Notes under the pieces: model-generated | The model's input: only the letters and a program-made list of their open reading frames with translations | Databases searched by the model: none | What the model was told of the DNA's origin: nothing | NCBI GenBank assembly: GCA_028696075.1 | Contig: JAQVHS010000003.1 | Coordinates: 57,639-121,638 of the forward strand | Source of the DNA: Candidatus Gastranaerophilales bacterium | GTDB lineage: Bacteria > Cyanobacteriota > Vampirovibrionia > Gastranaerophilales > JAILCC01 | Length of the DNA: 64,000 nucleotides | Reading direction: 5' to 3' | In this document: positions 30,983-39,956 of the stretch, piece by piece | Layout: each line of letters opens with the position of its first letter | How positions within the stretch are numbered: position 1 is the first letter of the stretch | Position numbers and translations under genes: made by a program

Positions 30983-32764
30983 TTAAATTTTTCCAACCTG
31001 ATTTCTGCCCTTTTCTTTGGCGGCGTATAAACACTTGTCTGCGTAAGATATCATTTCCCCCGGCGTTTCACCGTGCTGCGGATATGAAGCTACACCTAGG
31101 CTTATTGTTACATTTTTCTCTATATCATTCATAAGCCTGAATGGTCTTGCTGCGACAGCTTCGCAAATTTTACCCGCGGCGATAAGGGCTTCGTCATAAT
31201 TTGTATTGGTTAAAATAATAGCCATCTCTTCACCGCCGTATCTGGCTACTATATCGGTGGAGCGTACCATCTTTTTAAGGAGCTGCGCAACTTGTTTTAA
31301 AACAGCATCTCCTGATTGATGACCGTAAGTATCGTTAAACTTTTTAAAGAAGTCTATGTCTATAAGTATTAAACTGAAATTGGAATTATATCTTTTAGAA
31401 TTAGCAATATTTGCCTGCATTTGTTCCTGAAAATATCTGTGATTGTATAATTCTGTTAAACCGTCTGTAGTTGCAAGTTTATAAGTTTGTTCAAAATCCC
31501 TTGATTTATTAACAAACTTTATAACGTAAGCTATTGTATATGTTATTAGTACGAGGAATATAGGATAAACAACATCTATCCAAATGTAGAATTTAGATAA
31601 CAGAAATAAAGAGAACGCAAAGTAAACCGCTACAATACCAAAGACGGTCAGAGCGTTAATCATATTTGAGGTTATTCTAAACAACAAAATCCAGGTCAAA
31701 ACTATAAGTGCTATTGTGACAGCTATATTTATTTCCGGTTCTGCCCTTTTGATGACAATATTATCAAATATATTTTTCAAGACAGTTGTATGAATTTTTA
31801 CACCCGGATAATGTTTATAAAAAGGTGTACTTTTTGTGTCATATAAAGAAACTGCGCTTGCGCCTATATAAACGATTTTGTCGTTAAAATATCCTTTAGG
31901 TAAGTATTTATAATTGTTATTTTCTATAATTTTCCAGAACGGTATTTCTTTAATATCCTGTTTGGCATACCAATTCAAAATCATCAGCCCTTCGTGGTCC
32001 AGAGGGATTTTTCTGTCGCCCATTATCAGATGTCTGTCAGGCGTAATAACGAATTTTTTTGAATTTATAAGATTATGCCTGAGCATATACTCTTGGACTA
32101 CTTTAATTGAGATATAAGGGTAGTAATTTTCCTTGTATATAAAAAATGTCGGTGCGCGCCTTGCGATACCGTCATTATCACGCATAAAATTTATAAACCC
32201 TATTTTATCTGTTCCATGAAGAATTTCGGGGATGGTAGAGCGCACATTCGTAAACGTAAAATCCTTGTAGTCTACACTGCTTTTGTTATCAAGATTAGCA
32301 ATCAATTCTAAGGGCAATTGCTGAGGATTTTCGTTATCTCTGTAGTCAAAATTCATAGAGATGTATACATTATTGTTTTTGGTTATTTCATTGATTAAAT
32401 CTTTGTCTTTATCAAAATTGCCGTTTTGGTAGCCCATAAACATTAAATCAAAAATTACGGAGTCAGCTTTTTCTTTTTCCAAATACCTTATTAAATCAGC
32501 GTAAGCGCCGCGATGCCAGGGCCAGGTACCGTATTTTGACGCCAACTTATCCAAAGAATCGTCATCAATGGTTATAAGGGCTATTTTTGAGCCATCAAAA
32601 GAATTATTCTTTAAGATAATTTGTCTTAAATCAAAACTTTTAGCTTCAATGTCGTTAATAAAATTGTCAATTCTTAACTCCCTGAATATCAAAGTCATCG
32701 AGAACAACATAAACAGGGTTAAAATAAGATATAGAAATATATTTAACAGTTTTTTAGATTTCAT
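30983..32764 (-). CDS. CHASE2-GGDEF diguanylate cyclase
   Basis: A 593-residue membrane receptor. An N-terminal helix (~10-28) is followed by a periplasmic CHASE2 sensor domain (~35-335) containing the typical IALITIDDDSL and KIVYIGASA segments, then three transmembrane helices (~345-415) and a cytoplasmic GGDEF domain (~430-593). The active site is GGEE (ARYGGEEMAIIL, ~509-512), which keeps the catalytic acidic pair, and an RSTD inhibitory I-site sits just upstream. It should make c-di-GMP in response to an extracytoplasmic signal and be product-inhibited. It follows the LysM gene by eight bases. No EAL/HD-GYP phosphodiesterase or PilZ protein is in the window. Confidence 0.93.
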   Translation of the reverse strand: MKSKKLLNIFLYLILTLFMLFSMTLIFRELRIDNFINDIEAKSFDLRQIILKNNSFDGSKIALITIDDDSLDKLASKYGTWPWHRGAYADLIRYLEKEKADSVIFDLMFMGYQNGNFDKDKDLINEITKNNNVYISMNFDYRDNENPQQLPLELIANLDNKSSVDYKDFTFTNVRSTIPEILHGTDKIGFINFMRDNDGIARRAPTFFIYKENYYPYISIKVVQEYMLRHNLINSKKFVITPDRHLIMGDRKIPLDHEGLMILNWYAKQDIKEIPFWKIIENNNYKYLPKGYFNDKIVYIGASAVSLYDTKSTPFYKHYPGVKIHTTVLKNIFDNIVIKRAEPEINIAVTIALIVLTWILLFRITSNMINALTVFGIVAVYFAFSLFLLSKFYIWIDVVYPIFLVLITYTIAYVIKFVNKSRDFEQTYKLATTDGLTELYNHRYFQEQMQANIANSKRYNSNFSLILIDIDFFKKFNDTYGHQSGDAVLKQVAQLLKKMVRSTDIVARYGGEEMAIILTNTNYDEALIAAGKICEAVAARPFRLMNDIEKNVTISLGVASYPQHGETPGEMISYADKCLYAAKEKGRNQVGKI

Positions 32765-32772
32765 AACAGAAA

Positions 32773-33312
32773 TTATTCAGCCAAAGGAATAGTAATCTCT
32801 TGTCCTACGTAAATACTGTGCGGATTAGTTATAGCATTAGCATTTTGGATATGACGTACTTTTTCCGGGCTTGTTACGCCATAGTACCTCAAAGCGATTG
32901 ACTCTAAAGTATCGCCCGGCTTTATTTTATACTTCATGTTTTTTATATTAACATCGGCTCCTGCCGGTGTAACGTTAATATCAGTCTTTTTGGAGGATAT
33001 AGTACCCTTTTTCCATAAATTAAATTCAGAAGTGTTTTCTGTCTGGACACCAAAGTTTATGATAGAGGTCATTAAAAACATAGCCAATGCACCTACAACA
33101 AACCCGACAGAAAGGTAAACACCTGGTGAGCGTTCCTCTTTATTCTGTGTTTTTAACTCCTGCCAAAGGATATCCAGTTCTCTGTCACGATTTTGATCAT
33201 TATAAGCAGATGCTGTCTGTTCGTATTCTCTTTGTTTTTCACTTAACAATTCTTCCAAAACAGCTAATTTCTCTCTTGAAATATTAGATTTATATTGTGC
33301 AGTATTCTTCAT
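32773..33312 (-). CDS. LysM-domain membrane protein with coiled coil
   Basis: A 179-residue protein. Residues ~10-60 are charged and helical (EKLAVLEELLSEKQREYEQ), ~75-95 form a transmembrane helix (VYLSVGFVVGALAMFLMTSI) and ~128-178 are a LysM domain (YKIKPGDTLESIALRYYG to GQEITIP) that binds peptidoglycan or chitin-like glycans. The topology places LysM outside. Being co-transcribed with a CHASE2-GGDEF receptor, it may tie cell-wall status to c-di-GMP. GAGGAA precedes the ATG. Confidence 0.87.
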   Translation of the reverse strand: MKNTAQYKSNISREKLAVLEELLSEKQREYEQTASAYNDQNRDRELDILWQELKTQNKEERSPGVYLSVGFVVGALAMFLMTSIINFGVQTENTSEFNLWKKGTISSKKTDINVTPAGADVNIKNMKYKIKPGDTLESIALRYYGVTSPEKVRHIQNANAITNPHSIYVGQEITIPLAE

Positions 33313-33326
33313 TATTCCTCAGCCTT

Positions 33327-33390
33327 CCTGTATAGACCCTAATCTATAATGGTTTTTGTTACACTGTTTCTTTATACCTGTACTGACCCT
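33327..33390 (-). repeat. Direct repeat upstream of the LysM/GGDEF operon
   Basis: CCTGTATAGACCCT (33327-33340) and CCTGTACTGACCCT (33377-33390) are 12/14 identical and 50 bases apart (about five helical turns), between the LysM start and the ROK gene. They may be activator or repressor sites for the operon. Confidence 0.4.
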
Positions 33391-33400
33391 CACCTAATAT

Positions 33401-33426
33401 AAATATTTTACCACAATAAAATATTT
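33401..33426. terminator. AT-only hairpin after the ROK gene (weak terminator candidate)
   Basis: AAATATTTTA (33401-33410) and TAAAATATTT (33417-33426) form a perfect 10-bp stem with a 6-base loop, 15 bases beyond the ROK stop. There is no G/C in the stem and no clean T run, so termination is uncertain. Confidence 0.35.
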
Positions 33427-33441
33427 ATTTTCAAATACGTA

Positions 33442-34383
33442 TCATTTTGTTAATAATTTTTCTTCCGCTAAAAGCGAAGCTCCTATCATGCCAGCATAGT
33501 TACCGGCTTTTGCAGGTAATATTTTTAAAGGAGTTGTAACAATTTGTTTATTAACCTCTGTTTCAATTTTTTTTATATTTACAAATTGTCCCATCCCGCC
33601 GGACAAAACTATTACATCAGGGTCGAAAATATTAGCAAGGCTTATAAACCCTGCCGTTAAATAAAGTTCCCATCGGTTATGTACGGCTGTGCAAAACTCG
33701 TCTTCTTTTTTCAGCTCTGAAATAATATCGTAAGTTGTTAAATCTTCGATGTTTTTATCCTTTAAAATACTGCCTGCAAAGCTTTTTTCGCTTCCTGCCA
33801 TTTCTTTTGCGGTAATTAAATACCCCGTGCCTGATGCCAAACACTCAAAACAATCATAATAGCCGCAAGTACAGGGACGTTTTTTGTTAACTCCGAAAAT
33901 AAGATGTCCTATTTCTGCCGCTGCACCGGATTTCCCTCTTAAAAGCCTGCCGTTTACAATAATACCGCCGCCTATACCTGTTCCTAAAGTTACGGCCACG
34001 GTATTCGGGTAACCTTGGGCTGCACCGACCTTGTATTCCGCGTAAGCCGCCGCATTTGCGTCATTTTCAACAAATGTGAATAAATCGAATTTCTTTTCAA
34101 ACTCTTCTTTAATTGGAAAGTCAGGATAACCGCTGGGCAAATTGCCTGTTGAGCTTATAATTTTGGAGTTTTCATTGTTAACGGCGCCGGCAGTGGCTAC
34201 GGCAATTGCTGAGAGTTCATAATCCCGCTTGAATTTTTCAACTATTTGAAAAACTTCATTGAAAATCGCCTGAGTGGTGTAAGGTGTTTTGGCGCTAAGC
34301 ACCTCGCTTACAATTTTGCCGTCATTAATAACAGCTCCTGAAATTTTAGTTCCGCCAATGTCTATTCCCGCAATATTAGGCAT
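33442..34383 (-). CDS. ROK-family sugar kinase (glucokinase-like)
   Basis: A 313-residue kinase starting at ATG 34383 behind GGAGA; an earlier ATG at 34410 overlaps the upstream gene and lacks a site. It has the ATP motif NIAGIDIGGTKISGAVI at the N-terminus, the catalytic and sugar-binding ENDANAAAYAEY and GTGIGGGIIV regions, and the ROK zinc site GHLIFG then CTCGYYDCFECLASG. It phosphorylates a hexose such as glucose or N-acetylmannosamine; the exact sugar is not certain. It is the last gene of the der-to-ROK run, eleven bases after the Nif3-like gene. Confidence 0.88.
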   Translation of the reverse strand: MPNIAGIDIGGTKISGAVINDGKIVSEVLSAKTPYTTQAIFNEVFQIVEKFKRDYELSAIAVATAGAVNNENSKIISSTGNLPSGYPDFPIKEEFEKKFDLFTFVENDANAAAYAEYKVGAAQGYPNTVAVTLGTGIGGGIIVNGRLLRGKSGAAAEIGHLIFGVNKKRPCTCGYYDCFECLASGTGYLITAKEMAGSEKSFAGSILKDKNIEDLTTYDIISELKKEDEFCTAVHNRWELYLTAGFISLANIFDPDVIVLSGGMGQFVNIKKIETEVNKQIVTTPLKILPAKAGNYAGMIGASLLAEEKLLTK

Positions 34384-34394
34384 TTTATTCTCCG

Positions 34395-35141
34395 CTATAC
34401 TATTATCCATGGATTTTTTTCTTTAGCTATTACGATATCTTTAGCAGTTTTTTCAAGCAATGTTTTTATGGTTTGTAATATGATTTTTTCGGTTTCAAAA
34501 TGCCCTGCATCAATAAGCGCCATATTTTGGACTTCCATTGCGCTGTGGTATTTGACATCACCTGTTATAAACGCATCAACCTGAGGCAGCTCGTTTATAA
34601 ATTCTGCTCCTGCCCCCGAAGACACCGCTACGGTCTTGATTTCTGTAATATTATCGGGGTTTATGAGTTTCACTTTTGAACAATTCAGAGAAATTTTAAG
34701 TTTTAAAATAAAACTTTCAAGATTCATTGGTTCAGACAAAGCGCCTATTTTTACAAACTTATTATCGCCGTTAATAACTTCGAGTCCCAAGCGTTCACAA
34801 AGAATATCATTAATTCCGCCTTCTGCGGCATCTAAATTCGTATGCGCGCTGTAAATCTGAATATTATGTTTAACGGCTTCCACTATAGTTTTATCGGTTA
34901 AAGTCGCATTTTGAATTTTTTTAATAGGTTTAAATATTAAGGGATGGTGAGAGATAATCAAATCACAGCCCTGTATAACAGCCTGATTAATCACGTTTAA
35001 ATCGACGCTAAGGCATATCATTATTTTATTTGCAAATTCGTTATCAAGGTTAATTTGCCAGCCTGAATTATCCCATTCTTCAGCTAATGTAAGCGGGGCA
35101 AATTCTTCGATTTGGTTTATTATTTCACTTACCTTAATCAT
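34395..35141 (-). CDS. Nif3-like dinuclear metal centre protein
   Basis: A 248-residue member of the Nif3/YbgI family (PF01784), a hexameric dinuclear-metal protein with reported GTP cyclohydrolase-I-like or hydrolase activity in some members. Conserved elements are PLTLAEEWDNSGWQI, DLIISHHPLIFKP with metal-binding His, SAHTNLDAAEGGIND and the C-terminal DAFITGDVKYHSA and IDAGHFETE. Its ATG overlaps the coaBC stop (ATGA), showing translational coupling. Confidence 0.9.
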   Translation of the reverse strand: MIKVSEIINQIEEFAPLTLAEEWDNSGWQINLDNEFANKIMICLSVDLNVINQAVIQGCDLIISHHPLIFKPIKKIQNATLTDKTIVEAVKHNIQIYSAHTNLDAAEGGINDILCERLGLEVINGDNKFVKIGALSEPMNLESFILKLKISLNCSKVKLINPDNITEIKTVAVSSGAGAEFINELPQVDAFITGDVKYHSAMEVQNMALIDAGHFETEKIILQTIKTLLEKTAKDIVIAKEKNPWIIV

Positions 35142-36328
35142 AAAATTTCCTTCAGGATTTTGTATGCAATATTTTCTTTTGTATCTTTTTGAAATTCTTT
35201 TCTTATTCCGTGTTTGTCTATAAGAACTACTTCATTATAAGCCGAATTAAAACCTGTGTCATTTTTTGAAATATCGTTAGCAATTATATAATCAGCCTTT
35301 TTGCTTATAAGTTTTGATTTTGCATTTTCAATCAAGTTTTCACTTTCTGCGCAAAAGCCCGCTACTATTTGATTATCTGTTTTAATTTTAGAAATTTCAA
35401 ACAGTATATCGGGGTTTTTTACCAGATTTAAAGTTAATGTATCACTTTGGGTCTTTTTAATTTTGTTTTTGCCCGGTGTTTCAACTCTGAAATCGGCTAC
35501 GGCCGCCGCCATTATCAAACAATCATTCAGGAGAAATTCCTGTTTAACCGCTTCAAGCATTTTAATAGCTGTAGGTGCGACAAGGGTTTTATAAGGCTTA
35601 TTCACCTCAAAGGTAGAAACAAGGGTAACCTCCGCCCCGGCTGCAAACGCTTGGTCAGCTAATGCCAGCCCCATTTTGCCGGAACTGTGGTTGCCTATAT
35701 ATCTTACAGGGTCTATAGGTTCTTTGCTTCCGCCGGCTGTAATTAATATCTTTTTGCCTTGCAGGTTTAAAGTTTGGGCAGTCAGGATTTCGACTGTTTT
35801 ATCAAAAATTGTTTCAATCTTTGCCAATCTGCCTTTGCCTTCATAACCGCAAGCCAAAAAACCTTCTTCAGGTTCAAGAATGTTAAAGCCGGACGTTCGT
35901 AGTTTATCTAAATTCTCCTGTATAAAATTGTTCTTATACATACCGCAATTCATTGCAGGAGCGATAATAAAAGGTTTTCTAAAAGCGCAGGCGATTGAGG
36001 TCAAAAGATTATCGGCAATACCGTTTGCTATTTTTGAAATAGTGTTGGCACTAACAGGAGCAATTACAAAAATATCAGCTTCATCAGCAAGAGATATATG
36101 CTCCGGCTTCCAGTTTTTTGCATCAAATTGCTCGATATAAACAGGGTTTTGAGATAATGTGGCAAGAGTAACTTCTGTAACAAATTCTTTGGCAGCAGGG
36201 GTCAGAAGAACTTTTACATTTGCGCCGTTTTTTTTATACATTCTGATTAATTCACAAACCTTATAGGCAGCTATGCCGCCTGTTACGCCCAATAAAATAT
36301 TTTTACCGTTTAAAATGTTATTTGACAT
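35138..36328 (-). CDS. coaBC: Phosphopantothenoylcysteine decarboxylase / phosphopantothenate-cysteine ligase
   Basis: A 396-residue bifunctional coenzyme A biosynthesis enzyme. The N-terminal CoaC flavodoxin-like half has LGVTGGIAAYKVCEL, IAPVSANTISKIANGIADNL and the active-site PAMNCGMY. The C-terminal CoaB half has ITAGGSKEPIDPVRYIGNHS and AAVADFRV. The start is ATG 36328 (GAAGG seven bases upstream); a TTG two codons earlier is less likely. Its 5' end overlaps the upstream receiver-domain gene by 11 bases. Confidence 0.95.
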   Translation of the reverse strand: MSNNILNGKNILLGVTGGIAAYKVCELIRMYKKNGANVKVLLTPAAKEFVTEVTLATLSQNPVYIEQFDAKNWKPEHISLADEADIFVIAPVSANTISKIANGIADNLLTSIACAFRKPFIIAPAMNCGMYKNNFIQENLDKLRTSGFNILEPEEGFLACGYEGKGRLAKIETIFDKTVEILTAQTLNLQGKKILITAGGSKEPIDPVRYIGNHSSGKMGLALADQAFAAGAEVTLVSTFEVNKPYKTLVAPTAIKMLEAVKQEFLLNDCLIMAAAVADFRVETPGKNKIKKTQSDTLTLNLVKNPDILFEISKIKTDNQIVAGFCAESENLIENAKSKLISKKADYIIANDISKNDTGFNSAYNEVVLIDKHGIRKEFQKDTKENIAYKILKEIL

Positions 36329-36722
36329 TTGCAAACCTTCTTTCCAACTTATATTTTAGCAACATAGGGTTTGCATGGTAATTAACCTTAGACAAGTAAG
36401 GTGTATCGGTGGTTTTTGAGACCCGTTTTATAGAAGGTGAGGCGGAAATAATCAACTTTATCGTATTTTTAAGGCAAGGTAAATCTTTGGTATTTAAAAG
36501 AAGCCATTCTCCGGCTAAAATTTCCATCGGCTCCATCTCAAGGTCTGTTATAAATAAATCCACATTGCCGTCATAAGAAGTCAAAAACTCATGACAGTCT
36601 TTTGCACTGCTGAAAGTAATATAATCAACATCATAATTCGCAAGCAGATAAGTTAGGATTTTTTTATGAAAAAACAGCCATTCTTTTGTATCATCTACCG
36701 TTACAACAGTAATTTTTTCCAT
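36318..36722 (-). CDS. Stand-alone receiver-domain protein
   Basis: A 134-residue single receiver domain: Asp10/Asp11 acidic pair in TVDDTKEW, phospho-acceptor Asp60 in LFITDLEME, Ser in LIISASP and Lys in YLSKVNYH. It has no output domain. Such CheY-like proteins act by protein contact or phosphorelay. Its partner kinase is not in the window. It overlaps the start of coaBC, an unusual pairing. Confidence 0.78.
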   Translation of the reverse strand: MEKITVVTVDDTKEWLFFHKKILTYLLANYDVDYITFSSAKDCHEFLTSYDGNVDLFITDLEMEPMEILAGEWLLLNTKDLPCLKNTIKLIISASPSIKRVSKTTDTPYLSKVNYHANPMLLKYKLERRFANVK

Positions 36723-36757
36723 TTTTACCTCGCAGGTACAATCTTATCACAAAAAAA

Positions 36758-37690
36758 TTATATGATTTCAGAAATTATATAAGACGGTCTGTTTTTGGCT
36801 TCTTTGTATAATTTGCCTATGTATTCACCTATTATACCCAAACAAAGCAGCTGCACTCCGCTAAAAAGGCTTATTGCAATTATCAAAGATGACCAGCCCG
36901 ATATAACATCATGCACTACATAGCGAACAACGGAATAAACAATCAATGCTAAACTCAAAAGACAGGTAAGCATTCCAAAAGTTGTAACCAATCTCAACGG
37001 TTTAACCGAAAAACTTGTTATACCTTCCCAGGCAAATGAAAGCATTTTTTTAAGCGGATATTTAGACTCGCCAAGTAAACGTTTTTTCCTGTCGTAAAAC
37101 ACCTTGGCGGATTTATACCCCAAAAGCGGTATCATCGCTCTTATAAAAAGATTTTTTTCCTGAAATTGTTTCAATGTCTCAACGGCTCTTTTAGTCAAAA
37201 GCCTGTAATCTGCATGATTGTGAACAATTTCGACCCCTAAAAATCCCATAACTCTATAAAACATTAACGCTGTTTCTCTTTTAAAGACGGAATCCGTTTT
37301 TCTCTCTTTTCTGACCCCATATACAATCTCAGAGCCTTCATCAGCCAAATCAACCATTTGTTCAATAGCATTTTCATCGTCCTGCAAATCCGCATCTATA
37401 GAAACGTAATAGTCGGCATCTAAATTAAACAAACCGGCAATCAGCGCACCTTGATGACCGAAATTCCTGGAGAGATTAATACCTTTAATAATGCTTGAAT
37501 TTTGAGCTGCGCCGGATATCAACTCCCAGGTGGTATCTTTGCTGCCGTCATTAACAAAGCATACAAAACTATCGTTACTTATCTTGCCCAAAGATATAAG
37601 TCTGTTAAGCAAATCGCTCAAAGCTTTTTGGGTTAATAAAAAAACCTCTTCTTCGTTGTAACAAGGAACTATAACAGCTAATTTTTTCAA
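36758..37690 (-). CDS. Dolichol-phosphate-mannose-synthase-like GT2 with membrane anchor
   Basis: A 310-residue polyprenyl-phosphate glycosyltransferase of the DPM1/GtrB/ArnC type. The catalytic N-terminal domain has AVIVPCYNEEEVF, CFVNDGSKDTTWEL and the metal motif SIDADLQDD. Two transmembrane helices near the C-terminus are LVTTFGMLTCLLSLALIVYS and SLIIAISLFSGVQLLCLGII. It charges undecaprenyl phosphate with a sugar for transfer outside the inner membrane. The start codon is TTG (37688-37690), preceded by AGGAAG at proper spacing. Confidence 0.9.
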   Translation of the reverse strand: MKKLAVIVPCYNEEEVFLLTQKALSDLLNRLISLGKISNDSFVCFVNDGSKDTTWELISGAAQNSSIIKGINLSRNFGHQGALIAGLFNLDADYYVSIDADLQDDENAIEQMVDLADEGSEIVYGVRKERKTDSVFKRETALMFYRVMGFLGVEIVHNHADYRLLTKRAVETLKQFQEKNLFIRAMIPLLGYKSAKVFYDRKKRLLGESKYPLKKMLSFAWEGITSFSVKPLRLVTTFGMLTCLLSLALIVYSVVRYVVHDVISGWSSLIIAISLFSGVQLLCLGIIGEYIGKLYKEAKNRPSYIISEII

Positions 37691-37692
37691 AT

Positions 37693-38097
37693 TTACTTCC
37701 TGATATTCTTCATTCTGTGTCTTGCAAAATCATCGGTTGCATGTGTTAAATCGGAATTGTTTTTCAATTTTTTTTGTCTTTCTTCTTTAGTGCGCTGCAA
37801 TTTTGCAATGAAAACAAAAGAAAATATAACTGCAATAAACAAAAATATTAGAATAGCAGCAATCCCTTTAATAAACAAACTGCTGATTTTGCCGGGTTCT
37901 TTCTCAGGTTGTTCCTCTTTGGGAAAAGGTTTTTGCAATACATCGTTTGTTTTATCATCAACTTTAGCAGTCTGCTGTTGAACCATTTCATCAATTGATT
38001 TTTCTTCGGCAGCTATAGCGTAATGAACATTAAACGCATAATTCACTGAAATTGTTACTAAAAGTATAAGAAAAATATTTAATACTTTTTTAAACAT
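37693..38097 (-). CDS. Hypothetical single-span membrane protein with signal peptide
   Basis: A 134-residue protein. Residues ~1-30 are a signal peptide (VLNIFLILLVTISVNYAFNV), a Glu/Lys/Gln-rich extracytoplasmic segment follows, a transmembrane helix (KGIAAILIFLFIAVIFSFVFI) lies at ~76-97, and a basic cytoplasmic tail (KEERQKKLKN) ends it. No family recognised. It sits between RNase E/G (14 bases upstream) and the GT2 gene (2 bases downstream), so it belongs to the same operon. Confidence 0.7.
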   Translation of the reverse strand: MFKKVLNIFLILLVTISVNYAFNVHYAIAAEEKSIDEMVQQQTAKVDDKTNDVLQKPFPKEEQPEKEPGKISSLFIKGIAAILIFLFIAVIFSFVFIAKLQRTKEERQKKLKNNSDLTHATDDFARHRMKNIRK

Positions 38098-38111
38098 ATT
38101 TTTTTACCCTT

Positions 38112-39923
38112 CTATTTGGATTTTTTAACAGTTGAAGGCGCCTTACGGACTCTGGGTTTAGATGTAGTTTTTCTTGGCTTGATTATTTTTTTCTGTTGGT
38201 CAGGCGTTTCAACTTCTAAATCGAATTTAGAAGCCGCTTTTTCTGCCTTTAGCGCTTCAACTTTTCCCTCATGTGTTTTAATTTTAGCAGTTAAATTTGG
38301 ATTTGCAACTACAGTTTCAAGCTCTGTAAGCTTCATAAATGTGTCTCTGTTCATCCAATGAGGGAATTTGTTATTCACAGTATTAACAGGTATCCTGGCT
38401 GAACGGACAATATTAGCCAAAGGCAGCATAACCCCTGTTTCACCTATGAAGGTTTTTATCACTTCCTGGTTAAAAACAAATTTCCTTGTTTGTTCTTTTT
38501 TATTTTGTGTCTTTTGCAGTGAAGCATTCAAAGAGGGTGATGTTTCTATTTTGGTTTGCTTTTTAGGTTCTTCGGCAGCTGCCTGCGGTTCTTGTACTTG
38601 TTGTTGTGAATTTTTATGGTTTTGTTTTTTATTATCGTTATTATTCTGCGGCTTAATGGAAGTAAGTTTAATCTTGGTTCCCTTAGCTTTATATTCACCC
38701 TCTGCCGGTGAACTTGCAAAATTGAAAGCATCCAAAATATAACCTGTACCGTTACAGGCAGGGCATTTTTTGGAGAAGATTTCCTGCAGGCTTTGCCCTT
38801 GTCTGTGTCTTGTAAGCTCAACCAATCCCAAATCGGATATTTGACCGACTTGAGGGCGTGATTTGTCAGGTTCAAGAGCTTCTTCCAGGTATTCTAAAAT
38901 TTTAATTTTATCGGCTCTGTTATCCATATCGATAAAATCGACAATAATCATACCGCCGATATTTCTTAATTTAAGCTGACGGGCAATTTCATCTATTGAT
39001 TCCAGGTTGGTTTTTCTGATGGTTTCATTTTGTGTGCCGCCTGATGTAAACTTACCGCTGTTTACGTCAATAACGGTTAAAGCTTCTGTCTGCTGGATAA
39101 ATAGATATCCGCCGCAAGGGAGGTTAACTTTGGTTTGAAGCGCTGTTTTTATCTCTTTATCGATACCTTTATTAACAAGCAGGGAATCATTTCCTTTATG
39201 AACGCTTACGTTGATATTTTGGTTCATATTCCAGCTTTGTAACAGCTGATTGGTTCTGTGCAAGGCAAATGAAGTATCGACAACAATTTCGTCCGTATCT
39301 TCGCTGCAGGATTCTCTGATGATTTTATAAAGCAAATCCTGATCACGGGCGACAAGTGCCGGCGGATTGACCGTATCGGTTGCTGTTACTATATCATTCC
39401 ATTTTTCAAGCAAAAGTTCTAAATCTTCCTGAATTTCAGATTCCGATTGTCCTTCTGCTTCGGTTCTTATAATAACGCCCAGTCCTGCGGGTTTAAGTAA
39501 ACTTACAACTGATTTTAATCTGGCTCTTTCTTTAGCGGATTCAATCTTTTTACTTACGTTAATACCTTTTTCATCAGGCATCAAAACTAAAAATCTTCCG
39601 GGTAAAGAAATTGACATTGTTACCCTCGGGCCTTTGTGTCCTGTCGGTTCTTTAACAACCTGTACCAAAATCCTTTGCTTTGGTTTTAACTTTTCTTCCA
39701 AACTGCCTTTGCCCACAACATCAGAAGCATGCAAAAAGCCCATTTTATCCGAACCTACGTTCACAAATGCCGCATCAATACTTGGCAGGATGTTCTCCAC
39801 GGTTGCCAAATAAACATCATTTAAGAGGATATCACCTCTTTGTACAAAAAATTCCGAAACTTTGCCGTTTTCAATCACAGCACCGATGTTATCTCTTTCT
39901 GAGATAATAATTGATTTTGTCAT
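38112..39923 (-). CDS. rng: Ribonuclease E/G
   Basis: A 603-residue endoribonuclease for mRNA decay and rRNA or tRNA maturation. Motifs: the N-terminal S1-like RNA-binding segment (NVGSDKMGFLHASDV), the DNase-I-like metal site ALTVIDVNSGKFTSGG and GMIIVDFIDM, and the zinc-link CPACNGTGY near residue 390. The last ~190 residues are Lys/Gln/Glu-rich and disordered, with a conserved-looking FVFNQEVIKTFIGETGV patch. The C-terminal scaffold is shorter than in E. coli RNase E. It acts near the membrane or in the cytoplasm. GAGGAA precedes the ATG. Confidence 0.93.
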   Translation of the reverse strand: MTKSIIISERDNIGAVIENGKVSEFFVQRGDILLNDVYLATVENILPSIDAAFVNVGSDKMGFLHASDVVGKGSLEEKLKPKQRILVQVVKEPTGHKGPRVTMSISLPGRFLVLMPDEKGINVSKKIESAKERARLKSVVSLLKPAGLGVIIRTEAEGQSESEIQEDLELLLEKWNDIVTATDTVNPPALVARDQDLLYKIIRESCSEDTDEIVVDTSFALHRTNQLLQSWNMNQNINVSVHKGNDSLLVNKGIDKEIKTALQTKVNLPCGGYLFIQQTEALTVIDVNSGKFTSGGTQNETIRKTNLESIDEIARQLKLRNIGGMIIVDFIDMDNRADKIKILEYLEEALEPDKSRPQVGQISDLGLVELTRHRQGQSLQEIFSKKCPACNGTGYILDAFNFASSPAEGEYKAKGTKIKLTSIKPQNNNDNKKQNHKNSQQQVQEPQAAAEEPKKQTKIETSPSLNASLQKTQNKKEQTRKFVFNQEVIKTFIGETGVMLPLANIVRSARIPVNTVNNKFPHWMNRDTFMKLTELETVVANPNLTAKIKTHEGKVEALKAEKAASKFDLEVETPDQQKKIIKPRKTTSKPRVRKAPSTVKKSK

Positions 39924-39956
39924 ATTTAATTTTTCCTCGTATAAAATTTCATAAAC

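Noticed and set aside
38368..38742. 124-residue Cys/Leu-rich plus-strand frame inside rng
   Set aside because: Antisense of the Lys/Gln-rich disordered tail of RNase E/G; no start signal and biased composition.
38546..38875. 109-residue minus-strand frame in rng, different frame
   Set aside because: Overlaps the RNase E/G frame completely, out of frame, with no independent support.
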